Source: Mycobacterium sp. IS-1496 (lineage in GTDB: Bacteria; Actinomycetota; Actinomycetes; Mycobacteriales; Mycobacteriaceae). Taken from it: a DNA stretch of 64,000 nucleotides. The translations under genes were made by a program, and so were the position numbers. The DNA lies in the NCBI RefSeq assembly GCF_001499995.1, contig NZ_LQIU01000034.1, positions 157,082 to 221,081 on the forward strand, written 5' to 3'. Positions 31,545 through 39,971 of this stretch are shown one piece after another; within the stretch, counting starts at the first letter, position 1; every line of letters starts with the position of its first letter. Under the pieces are notes generated by a model. That model saw only the letters and a list, made by a program, of their open reading frames with translations, was not told the origin of the DNA and did not search any database.

Positions 31545-33365
31545 ATGGCAACTAAAACCTCAGCAGTAACAAGGGTCACCTGTCTGCTCACGGTGGCCAC
31601 GGTTCTCGGCAGCCTCGGCCTGTCCGGTTGCACCCCCAAACCCAACGGCCCCGAACCCGCGGCCGAGGAGTTCTTCGCCGCGCTGTCCACCGGCGACACC
31701 GCGGCGGCCGCCGAACTCGCCGACCGCCCCGCCGATGCGCGCGCCGCGCTGAACGAGGCGTGGGCGGGTCTGCAGGCCACCCACCTCGACGCGCAGATCA
31801 TCGGGTCCAAGTACTCCGAGGACACCGGCAGCGTCACCTACCGCTACACCTGGCATCTGCCGAAGGACCGCACCTGGACCTACGACGGTCAGCTCAACAT
31901 GGTGCGCGACGAAGGTCGCTGGGAAGTGCGTTGGGCCACAACGGGTCTGCACCCACGACTGGGCGAGAACCAGTCGTTCGCGCTGCGCGCCGACCCGCCG
32001 CCGCGGGCCTCGGTCAACGAACGGGGCGGCACCGAGGTACTGGTACCCGGGTACCGGTACCACCTAGCCCTCGACGCGAAGGCCGCGGGCGCCGAACTGA
32101 TGGCCACCTCCCGGGTGGTCGCCGACGCGCTGCGCCCGTTCAATCCGACGATCGACGCGCAGCGCCTGGCCGAGCAGGCGTCGTCGATGGCCGAGCCGAT
32201 GAGCCTGATCATGCTGAACCAGGCCGACCACGACCGGGTGGCCGGCATCCTCGGCCCGCGACCGGGTGTGGTGATCACGCCCCAGCCCGACATGCTGCCC
32301 ACCGACAACCAGTTCGCACCGGCGATCATCAACGAGGTCAAGAAGGAGGTCTCCGACGAACTCGACGGCCGCGCGGGGTGGCGGGTCGTCACCGTCAACC
32401 AGAACGGCGTCGACGTCGACGTCCTCAACGAGGTACCCGGAGACCCCGCCCCGTCGGTGACCATCAGCCTCGACCGTGCCGTGCAGACCGCCGCGCAGAA
32501 CTCGGTGAACTTCACCGGCAAGCAGGCGATGATCGTCGCGCTCAAGGCCTCGACCGGTGAGATCCTCGCGGTCGCGCAGAACGCCGCCGCCGACGCCGAG
32601 GGCCCGCTGGCCACCATGGGTCTGTATCCGCCCGGGTCGACGTTCAAGATCGTCACCGCGGGCGCTGCGATCGAACGGGACATGGCCACGCCGAACACGT
32701 TGCTCGGCTGCCCCGGGCACATGGACATCGGCCACCGCACGGTGCCGAACTACGGCGGATTCGATCTCGGCACCGTGCCGTTGTCACGGGCGTTCGCCAG
32801 TTCGTGCAACACGACGTTCGCCGAACTGGCCAGCCGGATGCCGCCGCGCGGCCTGACCACCGCGGCCGCCCAGTACGGCATCGGGCCGGACTATGTGGTC
32901 GAGGGCATTCCCACGGTCTCCGGCTCGGTGCCCCCCACGGTCAACCTCGCGGAGCGCACCGAGGACGGATTCGGCCAGGGCAAGGTGGTGGTGAGCCCGT
33001 TCGGGATGGCGCTCGTCGCCGCGACGGTCGCCGCCGGCCAGACCCCGGTGCCGCGGCTGATCGAGGGGCGCGACACCGTCGTCACCGGCCAGCACGGACC
33101 TGTCCGGCCCGACGTCGTCGAGGCCCTGCGGCCCATGATGCGGCTGGTGGTGACCAACGGCACAGCGAAAGATCTGGCCGGCGCCGGGGACGTGCGCGGC
33201 AAGACCGGTGAGGCCGAGTTCGCCGGCGGGTCGCACTCCTGGTTCGCCGGGTACCGCGGTGACCTGGCTTTCGCCGCGCTCATCGTGGGCGGGGGCAGTT
33301 CGGAGTACGCGGTGCGGATGCTGCGCGGCATGCTCGACGGACTGCCCGCCGACTACCTCGCCTGA
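31545..33365 (+). CDS. Penicillin-binding lipoprotein (class B, PBP-lipo type)
   Basis: A 606-residue class B transpeptidase that cross-links peptidoglycan outside the membrane. The N-terminus is a lipoprotein signal with lipobox L-S-G-C. A MecA-N/NTF2-like domain covers about residues 38-150, followed by a dimerisation domain. The catalytic domain has S365-T-F-K (SxxK), S420-C-N (SxN) and K553-T-G-E. As I recall it matches M. tuberculosis Rv2864c. A -10 element TAACAT at 31531-31536 ends eight bases before ATG 31545, so the mRNA is nearly leaderless. The gene stands alone after the hairpin at 31446. Confidence 0.95.
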   Translation: MATKTSAVTRVTCLLTVATVLGSLGLSGCTPKPNGPEPAAEEFFAALSTGDTAAAAELADRPADARAALNEAWAGLQATHLDAQIIGSKYSEDTGSVTYRYTWHLPKDRTWTYDGQLNMVRDEGRWEVRWATTGLHPRLGENQSFALRADPPPRASVNERGGTEVLVPGYRYHLALDAKAAGAELMATSRVVADALRPFNPTIDAQRLAEQASSMAEPMSLIMLNQADHDRVAGILGPRPGVVITPQPDMLPTDNQFAPAIINEVKKEVSDELDGRAGWRVVTVNQNGVDVDVLNEVPGDPAPSVTISLDRAVQTAAQNSVNFTGKQAMIVALKASTGEILAVAQNAAADAEGPLATMGLYPPGSTFKIVTAGAAIERDMATPNTLLGCPGHMDIGHRTVPNYGGFDLGTVPLSRAFASSCNTTFAELASRMPPRGLTTAAAQYGIGPDYVVEGIPTVSGSVPPTVNLAERTEDGFGQGKVVVSPFGMALVAATVAAGQTPVPRLIEGRDTVVTGQHGPVRPDVVEALRPMMRLVVTNGTAKDLAGAGDVRGKTGEAEFAGGSHSWFAGYRGDLAFAALIVGGGSSEYAVRMLRGMLDGLPADYLA

Positions 33366-33381
33366 GTAGCCTGGAGGGGCT

Positions 33382-33999
33382 ATGACCACCCCGGCCCCCA
33401 ACGGTGACGCCCAGTCCGGCCCGATGCCGATGCGCATCTCGGACGCCGACCGCAACGGCACGCTGCGGCGCCTGCACAACGCGGTCGCACTCGGCCTCAT
33501 CGACATCGAGGAGTTCGAGGAGCGCTCGGCGCTGGTCTCCCAGGCGCGGCTGCGCTCCGATCTCGACGCCCTGGTCACCGACCTTCCGGGACCCGGGGCG
33601 ATCGTCACCTCCGCGACCGACCGGGTCGAACTGCGCGGGGTGTTCGGATCGCTCAAGCGCCAGGGGGAGTGGATCGTTCCGACGCGGCTGGCGCTGCACC
33701 GCCGGATGGGGTCGATCGACCTCGACCTGACCCGCGCGCGGTTCGCCGGCCCGATCGTCGTCATCGAGCTGGATCTCAAGTTCGGCGGGCTCGACCTCCG
33801 GCTTCCCGACGGGGCCAGCGCCTCGATCGACGACGTCGAGGTCATCGTCGGCAGCGCGACCGACCACCGCAGGGACGTCCCCGCCGAGGGGCGCCCACAC
33901 GTGGTGCTCACCGGCAAGGTCGTGTGGGGTTCGGTCGACATCCGGGGCCCGCAGACCGGGTGGTTGCGGCGACCGCGGTTCCTCGGCGAACGCGGCTGA
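33382..33999 (+). CDS. DUF1707 (SHOCT-like) domain protein
   Basis: A 205-residue protein with an N-terminal DUF1707 domain: M-R-I-S-D-A-D-R-N-G-T-L-R-R-L-H-N-A, L-I-D-I-E-E-F-E-E-R, and A-R-L-R-S-D-L-D-A-L-V-T-D-L-P. The C-terminal part (about 75-200) is beta-rich with repeated G-S/F-G-x-L/I-D-L/I strands, as in cell-wall-active antibiotic response domains. No membrane helix is seen, unlike many relatives. GGAGGGG precedes ATG 33382, 16 bp after the PBP stop, so the two may be cotranscribed. Function unknown; envelope stress sensing is a guess. The stop abuts the stop of the convergent thioesterase. Confidence 0.85.
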   Translation: MTTPAPNGDAQSGPMPMRISDADRNGTLRRLHNAVALGLIDIEEFEERSALVSQARLRSDLDALVTDLPGPGAIVTSATDRVELRGVFGSLKRQGEWIVPTRLALHRRMGSIDLDLTRARFAGPIVVIELDLKFGGLDLRLPDGASASIDDVEVIVGSATDHRRDVPAEGRPHVVLTGKVVWGSVDIRGPQTGWLRRPRFLGERG

Positions 34000-34407
34000 C
34001 TACCGCGGGTCGAGGACCGCGAAACTCAGCGTGGAACGCGCCGCGAGCCGGCCGCGTCCCACATCGGTGACGTCGACGGCCGTCACGATCATGCGCTTGC
34101 CCGCGCGCACGACGGTCGCCTCGGCCCGCGCCGGGCCCACCACGACGGGCGCGAGGAAGTGCACGGTCATATCCGCCGTCGTCACGCTCTGACCGGCGGC
34201 GACGTGCCGTTCGGCCAGCCGGCCCGCCGCGATGTCGATGAGTGTGGCGACCAGCCCACCCTGTAGGGCGCCGCGGGTGTTGGCGAGGTCCGGCCGGTTC
34301 TCCATCTCGAGGACGAACCGCTCATCGCTCTCGAGCACGTCGTGGATGCCCAACTGACCGAGCAGGTGGTCAGGGGTGGTTCTCATCGGGGTCGACTCGC
34401 CGAGCAT
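34000..34407 (-). CDS. PaaI-family hot-dog thioesterase
   Basis: A 135-residue single hot-dog domain. The motif R-G-A-L-Q-G-G-L-V-A-T-L-I-D corresponds to the catalytic region of PaaI-type thioesterases (HGG-x-x-x-x-x-x-D, here with Q-G-G), followed by T-A-D-M-T-V-H-F-L-A-P-V. It would hydrolyse an acyl-CoA or aryl-CoA. ATG 34407 is five bases from the GAGAA...TTCTC repeat, and a TAGGTT element on the minus strand (34422-34417) could be its -10. It is divergent from map and directly convergent with the DUF1707 gene, without any gap. Confidence 0.87.
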   Translation of the reverse strand: MLGESTPMRTTPDHLLGQLGIHDVLESDERFVLEMENRPDLANTRGALQGGLVATLIDIAAGRLAERHVAAGQSVTTADMTVHFLAPVVVGPARAEATVVRAGKRMIVTAVDVTDVGRGRLAARSTLSFAVLDPR

Positions 34408-34411
34408 GAGG

Positions 34412-34428
34412 GAGAACCTAGCATTCTC
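34412..34428. promoter_or_regulatory. Inverted repeat GAGAA-N7-TTCTC between thioesterase and map
   Basis: Five-base perfect arms overlap the probable -10 of the thioesterase gene. The arms match those of the palindrome at 17616-17630, though the spacing is longer (counted as 7 against 5 between the same 5-mers). Confidence 0.4.
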
Positions 34429-34455
34429 GTCTGAAGAGAGTGACGTTCTCCTAGC

Positions 34456-34461
34456 TATCCT
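34456..34461 (+). promoter_or_regulatory. -10 element of map (TATCCT)
   Basis: TATCCT ends seven bases before ATG 34468, which would place transcription start at or next to the A of the start codon. No ribosome-binding site is present, so map is likely leaderless. Confidence 0.5.
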
Positions 34462-34467
34462 AGGTGC

Positions 34468-35325
34468 ATGTCTGTGCGCACCGCCCTCCGTCCCGGCGAG
34501 CTGTCACCCACGCTGCCGGTGCCCAAATCGATCGCGCGCCCGGAGTACGCGTGGCGGCCGACCGTCGTCGAGGGCAACGAACCGTGGGTGCAGACGCCCG
34601 AGGTGATCGAGAAGATGCGCGTGGCCGGGCGCATCGCCGCCGGCGCACTGGCCGAGGCGGGCCGGGCCGTCGCCCCCGGCGTGACCACCGACGAACTCGA
34701 CCGCATCGCCCACGAGTACATGGTCGACCACGGTGCCTACCCGTCGACGCTGGGCTACAAGGGCTTTCCCAAATCGTGCTGCACGTCGCTCAACGAGGTC
34801 ATCTGCCACGGCATCCCCGACTCGACGGTGATCGAGGACGGCGACATCGTCAACATCGACGTCACCGCCTACATCGACGGCGTCCACGGTGACACCAACG
34901 CCACCTTCCTCGCCGGCGACGTCGCCGAGGAGCACCGGCTGCTCGTCGAGCGCACCCACGAGGCGACCATGCGGGCGATCAAGGCGGTCAAACCCGGCCG
35001 TGCGCTGTCGGTGGTCGGCCGGGTCATCGAGGCCTACGCGAACCGGTTCGGCTACAACGTCGTTCGCGACTTCACCGGACACGGCATCGGCACGACGTTC
35101 CACAACGGACTGGTGGTGCTGCACTACGACCAGCCCAGCGTCGAGACCGTCATCGAACCGGGGATGACGTTCACCATCGAACCGATGATCAACCTCGGCG
35201 GCCTCGACTACGAGATCTGGGACGACGGCTGGACCGTGGCCACCAAGGACCGCAAGTGGACCGCCCAGTTCGAGCACACGCTGGTGGTCACCGACACGGG
35301 CGCCGAGATCCTCACCCAGCTGTGA
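34468..35325 (+). CDS. map: Methionine aminopeptidase type I
   Basis: A 285-residue MetAP of the mycobacterial MapB type, with an N-terminal extension of about 40 residues containing L-S-P-T-L-P-V-P-K and an S-R/A-P-E-Y pattern. It removes the initiator Met from nascent proteins. The metal ligands are in V-N-I-D-V-T-A-Y-I-D-G-V-H-G-D-T (two Asp), G-H-G-I-G (His), I-E-P-M-I (Glu) and F-E-H-T-L (Glu). It lies between the thioesterase and cobQ; the link with cobQ is by position only, across 70 bp. Confidence 0.97.
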   Translation: MSVRTALRPGELSPTLPVPKSIARPEYAWRPTVVEGNEPWVQTPEVIEKMRVAGRIAAGALAEAGRAVAPGVTTDELDRIAHEYMVDHGAYPSTLGYKGFPKSCCTSLNEVICHGIPDSTVIEDGDIVNIDVTAYIDGVHGDTNATFLAGDVAEEHRLLVERTHEATMRAIKAVKPGRALSVVGRVIEAYANRFGYNVVRDFTGHGIGTTFHNGLVVLHYDQPSVETVIEPGMTFTIEPMINLGGLDYEIWDDGWTVATKDRKWTAQFEHTLVVTDTGAEILTQL

Positions 35326-35335
35326 GCATCACACC

Positions 35336-35389
35336 GAACGTGCGCCCAGCGCGATCTTCCGGTCGGATTGTCGCAGTGAGCGCACGCTC
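35336..35389. repeat. REP-like imperfect palindrome between map and cobQ
   Basis: GAACGTGCGC (35336-35345) and GCGCACGCTC (35380-35389) are near-complementary arms with one mismatch, flanking 34 bases. The arms resemble the CGCGAGCGTGCGC arm of the element at 57305-57367. It ends six bases before the cobQ start and may be a small intergenic repeat of the genome. Confidence 0.4.
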
Positions 35390-35395
35390 GACGCG

Positions 35396-36880
35396 ATGAA
35401 CGGGGCGCTGCTCGTCGCCGGCACCACGTCGGACGCCGGGAAATCCATGGTGGTGGCCGGGCTGTGCCGGCTGCTGGCCCGCAAGGGTGTCCGGGTCGCG
35501 CCGTTCAAGGCGCAGAACATGTCGAACAATTCGGCCGTCACCGTCGACGGCGGGGAGATCGGCCGCGCGCAGGCCGTGCAGGCACGCGCCGCGGGGCTGG
35601 ACCCGAGTGTGCGGTTCAACCCGGTACTGCTCAAACCGGGCAGCGACCGCACCTCGCAACTCGTCGTCCGCGGGCGGGTCACCGGCACCGTGAGCGCGAC
35701 CGACTACATCACCCACCGCGACCGGCTCGCCGACGTTGTCGCAGACGAATTCGCCGCTCTGCGAACGGAATTCGACGTCGTGCTGTGCGAGGGTGCGGGC
35801 TCGCCCGCCGAGATCAACCTGCGCGGCACCGACCTGGCCAACATGGGGCTCGCGCGGCGCGCACACCTGCCGGTGGTCGTGGTGGGCGACATCGACCGCG
35901 GCGGGGTGCTGGCCCACCTGTTCGGCACCGTCGCGGTGCTCCATCCCGACGATCAGGCGCTGATCGCGGGCTTCGTGGTCAACAAGTTCCGCGGCGATCC
36001 GACGCTGCTCGCTCCCGGGCTCGACCAATTACGCGCGCTGACGGGCCGCCCGACCTACGGGGTGATCCCGTACAGCGACGAACTCTGGATGGACACTGAG
36101 GATTCGGTGTCGGTCGTCGCGGGCCGCACCATCGGGCGCCCGGCACCGCCGCGCGGCGCCGAGGGGCTCCGGGTGGCGGCGGTGCGGCTGCCACGGATCT
36201 CCAACTCGACCGACATCGAGGCGCTGGCGTGCGAACCCGGGGTGGTGGTGCGTTGGGTGACCGATCCGGCCGACGTGGCCGGCGCGGACGTCGTGGTGCT
36301 GCCGGGTACGAAGGCCACCGTCGCGGACCTGCAGTGGTTGCGCGCCGGCGGATTGGCGGAGCCGATCGCCGCTCACGCGCGGGCGGGCCGGCCGGTGCTG
36401 GGTATCTGCGGCGGGTTCCAGATGCTGTGCCGTCACATCGACGACCCCGTCGAGTCACGGGCGGGGCGGGTGACGGGTCTCGGGCTCCTCGACGCCGACA
36501 TCGCCTTCGACGCCGAGAAGACGTTGCGGCGCTGGACGACACCGCTGCAGGGCTACGAGATCCACCACGGGCAGGTGACCCGCTCCGGCGCCGACGACTG
36601 GGCCGGAATCGGGGTCCGGCGCGGTGCGGTGTTCGGCACCCACTGGCACGGCGTGTTCGACAACGACGAGTTCCGGCGGGCCTGGCTCACCCGCGCCGCC
36701 GCGGCGGCGGGCCGGTCCGGGTTCGTCGTGGCCGGCGACATCGACGTGTCCGCGCGCCGCGACGCCCAGTTCGACGTCATGGCCGATCTGTTGGAGAACC
36801 ACCTCGACGTCGACGCCGTCTGTGACCTCGTCGGCGCCGGACCGCCGCCACGCCCAACCATCTCGACGGGGCTAGCCTGA
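35396..36880 (+). CDS. cobQ: Cobyric acid synthase
   Basis: A 494-residue CobQ, which amidates four side chains of adenosylcobyrinic a,c-diamide with glutamine and ATP in cobalamin synthesis. The N-terminal P-loop-like region reads A-G-T-T-S-D-A-G-K-S, then F-K-A-Q-N-M-S-N-N-S. The C-terminal class I amidotransferase has the nucleophile Cys338 in G-I-C-G-G-F-Q-M-L and His in G-T-H-W-H-G-V-F. The small variant N-terminus M-N-G-A-L-L-V-A-G is normal. In M. tuberculosis cobQ1 lies elsewhere; here it joins a region with cobO, cobB, the chelatase subunit and a cobalt transporter within 25 kb. The next gene starts four bases after its stop. Confidence 0.95.
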   Translation: MNGALLVAGTTSDAGKSMVVAGLCRLLARKGVRVAPFKAQNMSNNSAVTVDGGEIGRAQAVQARAAGLDPSVRFNPVLLKPGSDRTSQLVVRGRVTGTVSATDYITHRDRLADVVADEFAALRTEFDVVLCEGAGSPAEINLRGTDLANMGLARRAHLPVVVVGDIDRGGVLAHLFGTVAVLHPDDQALIAGFVVNKFRGDPTLLAPGLDQLRALTGRPTYGVIPYSDELWMDTEDSVSVVAGRTIGRPAPPRGAEGLRVAAVRLPRISNSTDIEALACEPGVVVRWVTDPADVAGADVVVLPGTKATVADLQWLRAGGLAEPIAAHARAGRPVLGICGGFQMLCRHIDDPVESRAGRVTGLGLLDADIAFDAEKTLRRWTTPLQGYEIHHGQVTRSGADDWAGIGVRRGAVFGTHWHGVFDNDEFRRAWLTRAAAAAGRSGFVVAGDIDVSARRDAQFDVMADLLENHLDVDAVCDLVGAGPPPRPTISTGLA

Positions 36881-36884
36881 GCAC

Positions 36885-37550
36885 ATGACCGGGTGGCGTG
36901 CGGTGCCGTGTGCGCTGCTGCTGCTCGGAGCGCTCACCGGCTGCACCACCACCGTGTCGGGCAGCGCGACCTGGCCCGGCGCCCGACTGGAGAAGGTGGT
37001 CCTGACCCAGGCGGACTTCCCGCCGGGCGTGCAGTACGACCGGATCGTCGACCAACCCGGTCAGGCGGGGGCGGCCGAGGGTCCGCCGTCGATGCTCTCC
37101 CGCCCAGAGGGATGCTCCGACGGGCTGACCCGGGTGATCGAGCGCAGCGCGCAACGCGGACCCGGCAGTGCGGCGAAGTACGTGGCCGCCTACGACGGTG
37201 CGCGCGTCGTGATGACCGTGCTCACCTGGCGGCTCGACCTCGACCGCCTCGCCGAGACCGCCGAGCGGTGCGCGGAGTTCGAGACCTTCTTCGACCCCAC
37301 CGACGCGGGCATCCCGATGACCACCACCCGCATCGACGGCGCGCGGCCCGACGCGTTGGTATATCGGCAGACGATGACACTTGCCGGTGTGGACAGCAGC
37401 GTCTACTTCGGCTTCGACAACATCGGCACGATGGCGGTGTTCGGAATCGCTTTTCCCACACCGAATCCTGAGATCCCGGTCGACGGCGCACTCCCTCAGA
37501 CGTTCCTGGACATCGCCACCCGTCAGGCCGAGCGCGTCGCCGCCGGCTGA
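36885..37550 (+). CDS. Mycobacterial-type lipoprotein of unknown function
   Basis: A 221-residue lipoprotein. The signal A-L-L-L-L-G-A-L-T-G-C ends in a clear lipobox (L-T-G-C, Cys about residue 20), and the mature protein begins T-T-T-V-S-G-S-A. Two further cysteines (P-E-G-C-S-D and A-E-R-C-A-E) may pair. The segment L-T-Q-A-D-F-P-P-G recalls the DUF5642 family of mycobacterial lipoproteins, but I am not certain. It starts four bases after cobQ, so cotranscription is likely; no cobalamin-related motif is visible. Confidence 0.8.
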   Translation: MTGWRAVPCALLLLGALTGCTTTVSGSATWPGARLEKVVLTQADFPPGVQYDRIVDQPGQAGAAEGPPSMLSRPEGCSDGLTRVIERSAQRGPGSAAKYVAAYDGARVVMTVLTWRLDLDRLAETAERCAEFETFFDPTDAGIPMTTTRIDGARPDALVYRQTMTLAGVDSSVYFGFDNIGTMAVFGIAFPTPNPEIPVDGALPQTFLDIATRQAERVAAG

Positions 37551-37610
37551 GACCGGCGCAACACGCCAGATTCGCACCCGCCGGGTCGGCGCAGCCGGTA
37601 GCGTGGCCGA

Positions 37611-38174
37611 GTGCTCTCCTCCATGGTCACCGTCGACGGCTTCCCCGTTCCGGTGGATGTGGCAGGCCCGGAGAAGGGCTCGGCGGTGGTGCTGCTCGGC
37701 GCGGCCCAGCACTCGCCGGCGGCCTACGACGGGATCTGTCAGCGTCTGCACACCGCGTCGCTGCGCACCGTCGTGATCGGCGCCGATCCCCGGCTCACGG
37801 CCAAGGCCGTCGTCGGCATCCTCGACGCCATCGACGTCCGGTGGGCGCTGCTGGTGGGCGACCGGCACGGCGGCGAACTCGCATGGGAGCTGGCCGCCAC
37901 CAGATTGGACCGCTTCATCGGGTTGGTGGTGATCGACCGGGGCCATCCGCGCGTTCCCGACCCGGCCGGTGTCGTCCGCGACGAACACTGCCCGCCCGTG
38001 GAGATGAACACCACGGCACTGGTGAGCACGCCGGCCTCGCGGTCGGTGGCCAAGGCCAGCCAGCGTTTCGTCTACGGCGACTACCGCATGGTCGACCTGC
38101 TGGGCCGGCGCAACGCCGCCGACTCCACGGCGCAACTCGCCGCCGAGATCGTGCTGCGCACCAGCACCTGGTGA
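37611..38174 (+). CDS. Alpha/beta-hydrolase-fold protein lacking the Ser nucleophile
   Basis: A 187-residue protein resembling the core of an alpha/beta hydrolase: a V-V-L-L-G-A-A strand, D-A-I-D-V-R-W-A-L-L-V-G strand leading to G-D-R-H-G-G-E-L-A-W-E-L-A, and F-I-G-L-V-V-I-D-R-G. At the nucleophile elbow (Gly-x-Nu-x-Gly) an Arg stands in place of Ser, Asp or Cys. The protein is also short, without a normal lid or the C-terminal His region. It is therefore probably not a hydrolase, but a binding protein or decayed relative. The start is GTG 37611; ATG 37623 is an alternative. Its stop is directly followed by the stop of the convergent ngg gene. Confidence 0.7.
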   Translation: MLSSMVTVDGFPVPVDVAGPEKGSAVVLLGAAQHSPAAYDGICQRLHTASLRTVVIGADPRLTAKAVVGILDAIDVRWALLVGDRHGGELAWELAATRLDRFIGLVVIDRGHPRVPDPAGVVRDEHCPPVEMNTTALVSTPASRSVAKASQRFVYGDYRMVDLLGRRNAADSTAQLAAEIVLRTSTW

Positions 38175-39971
38175 CTACGAGGGCGTTTCCTCCGGGGTCC
38201 ACGCCTGCGGCAGCCCGGGTTGCATGGGGAACAGGAAGTCCACGAAAGCCGCTGCGGTGGGCTGTGGTTCGTGATTCGCCAGCCCTGGGCGTTCGTTGGC
38301 TTCGACGAACACGTAGTCGACACCGGTGACGTCGGGCACCAACAGGTCGATCCCGGTGACGGGGATGCCGATGGCTTCCGCGGCGGCCACCGCCACCCGG
38401 CACAGCTCGGGGTTCACGTCCGCGGTGACGTCGTGGATGGTGCCGCCCTGATGGAGGTTGGCCGTCCGGCGGACCCGCAGCCGCTCGCCTTCGGGGAGCA
38501 CGTCGTCCAGCGACCAGCCCGCCTCTCTGACCGTGCCCTCGGTGACCTTGTCCATGGGGATCCGGGATTCACCGCCGGTCGCGGCCGCCCGCCGCCGACT
38601 CTGGGTCTCGATGAGTTCGCGGATCGTGTGCTTGCCGGTGCCGACGATCTCCGCCGGCATGCGCAACGCCGCCGCGACCACCTTGCCGTCGATGACCACC
38701 AGGCGCAGATCGTCGCCCGGCGCGCGTTGTTCGATCAACACCTCGGGGTGCTGTTCACGGGCACGCGCCAGGGCCGCGTCGAGTTCCTCGCCGCTCTCGA
38801 CGCCGACGGTGATCCCCTTGCCCTGCTCCCCGCGCGTGGGTTTGACCACGACGTCGCCCACCTCGGCGAGGAAGTCGTGATCCTGTTGGTCGAACGTCGC
38901 CAGCCGTCCCTTCGGCACCGTGATCCCGGCGCCGGAGACGATCCGCCGGGTTTGGCGTTTGTCGTCGCAACGCGCCATCGCCACCGCGGAGGTGAACTCC
39001 GACAGGGATTCCCGGGTGATGACGCTGCGCCCGCCGTGGCTCAGACGCATCTCTCCGGCGCCGGCGTCGAGCACCTCCACCCAGATCCCGCGTCGGATCG
39101 CCTCGTCGGCGATGATGCGCGCATACGGGTTGAGATCGTCGACGGTTTCGGGGGAGTGCGTGAAGAGCGGTTCGTTGATCGCGTTCTTGCGCTTGACCGC
39201 CAGCACCGGGACACGGTGGAATCCGAGCTTCTCGTAGAGCGCGATCGCGGCGGTGTTGTCGTGGGCCACCGACAGGTCCATGTACGCGCGCCCGCGCTCA
39301 CGGAACAACCTCGCCAGCGCGCGGGTGAGCGCGGCGCCCACCCCCGGGAGGCTGGACGTCGGGTCGACGGCCAGCGTCCACAGGCTCGATCCGTCCTCGG
39401 GGTCGTTGAACAACAGCTTGTGGTCCACGCCGGTCACCGTGCCGACGACACTGCCGTCGTCATCGCGCACCGCGACCAGGTAGACGACCGATTCGGCGTC
39501 GCTGTTGTTCTCCCAGATGACGTCCGTCGGGGCGGGGACCATCCCGCACTGCACGTACACCCGGTTCATCGCATCGGCGTCGGACTGCTTCCGCAACGGC
39601 CGGACCGTGAACCCCGTCGGGGTGGGGGCCGGCGTCTCCTCGCCCTCGGTGAAGCGCAACCGGTAGGTGTGGCTCGGGTCGATGAACAGTTCCGAGGGCG
39701 AGCGCGCCACCAGCACGTGCGATTCGCGGGCGTAGATGCAGATGTCGCGCCGGCCCGGGCCCTCGTGCTGCAGCACCTTCGCCAGCTTCTCCGGGTCGGC
39801 GAAGGTCTGGCCGAATATCAGCCGGCCCCAACCCAGTTCGAGCACGACGTCGTCGGTCATAGCGTCCACCAGGTGCTGCGGGGACGCATCGTGCAGGCTG
39901 AGGGTGATGGCCTCGGTGTGCTCGCTGTCGGGGTCCAGGTGTTCGGCCAGCTGAGGGTCGAGTTTGGTCAT
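38175..39971 (-). CDS. ngg: N-acetylglutaminylglutamine synthetase (GNAT + ATP-grasp)
   Basis: A 598-residue fusion. Residues about 130-300 form a GNAT domain with V-D-P-T-S-S-L-P-G-V-G-A-A-L and A-I-A-L-Y-E-K-L-G-F-H-R. Residues about 330-590 form an ATP-grasp ligase related to cyanophycin synthetase and glutathione synthetase, with V-V-K-P-T-R-G-E-Q-G-K-G-I-T-V-G and F-V-E-A-N-E-R-P-G-L. This architecture (TIGR03103) is the Ngg enzyme that, with AsnO, makes N-acetylglutaminylglutamine amide, an osmolyte known from Sinorhizobium and Pseudomonas. ATG 39971 overlaps the asnO stop (ATGA), confirming coupling. The M42 peptidase often found as third member is not in this window. Confidence 0.87.
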   Translation of the reverse strand: MTKLDPQLAEHLDPDSEHTEAITLSLHDASPQHLVDAMTDDVVLELGWGRLIFGQTFADPEKLAKVLQHEGPGRRDICIYARESHVLVARSPSELFIDPSHTYRLRFTEGEETPAPTPTGFTVRPLRKQSDADAMNRVYVQCGMVPAPTDVIWENNSDAESVVYLVAVRDDDGSVVGTVTGVDHKLLFNDPEDGSSLWTLAVDPTSSLPGVGAALTRALARLFRERGRAYMDLSVAHDNTAAIALYEKLGFHRVPVLAVKRKNAINEPLFTHSPETVDDLNPYARIIADEAIRRGIWVEVLDAGAGEMRLSHGGRSVITRESLSEFTSAVAMARCDDKRQTRRIVSGAGITVPKGRLATFDQQDHDFLAEVGDVVVKPTRGEQGKGITVGVESGEELDAALARAREQHPEVLIEQRAPGDDLRLVVIDGKVVAAALRMPAEIVGTGKHTIRELIETQSRRRAAATGGESRIPMDKVTEGTVREAGWSLDDVLPEGERLRVRRTANLHQGGTIHDVTADVNPELCRVAVAAAEAIGIPVTGIDLLVPDVTGVDYVFVEANERPGLANHEPQPTAAAFVDFLFPMQPGLPQAWTPEETPS

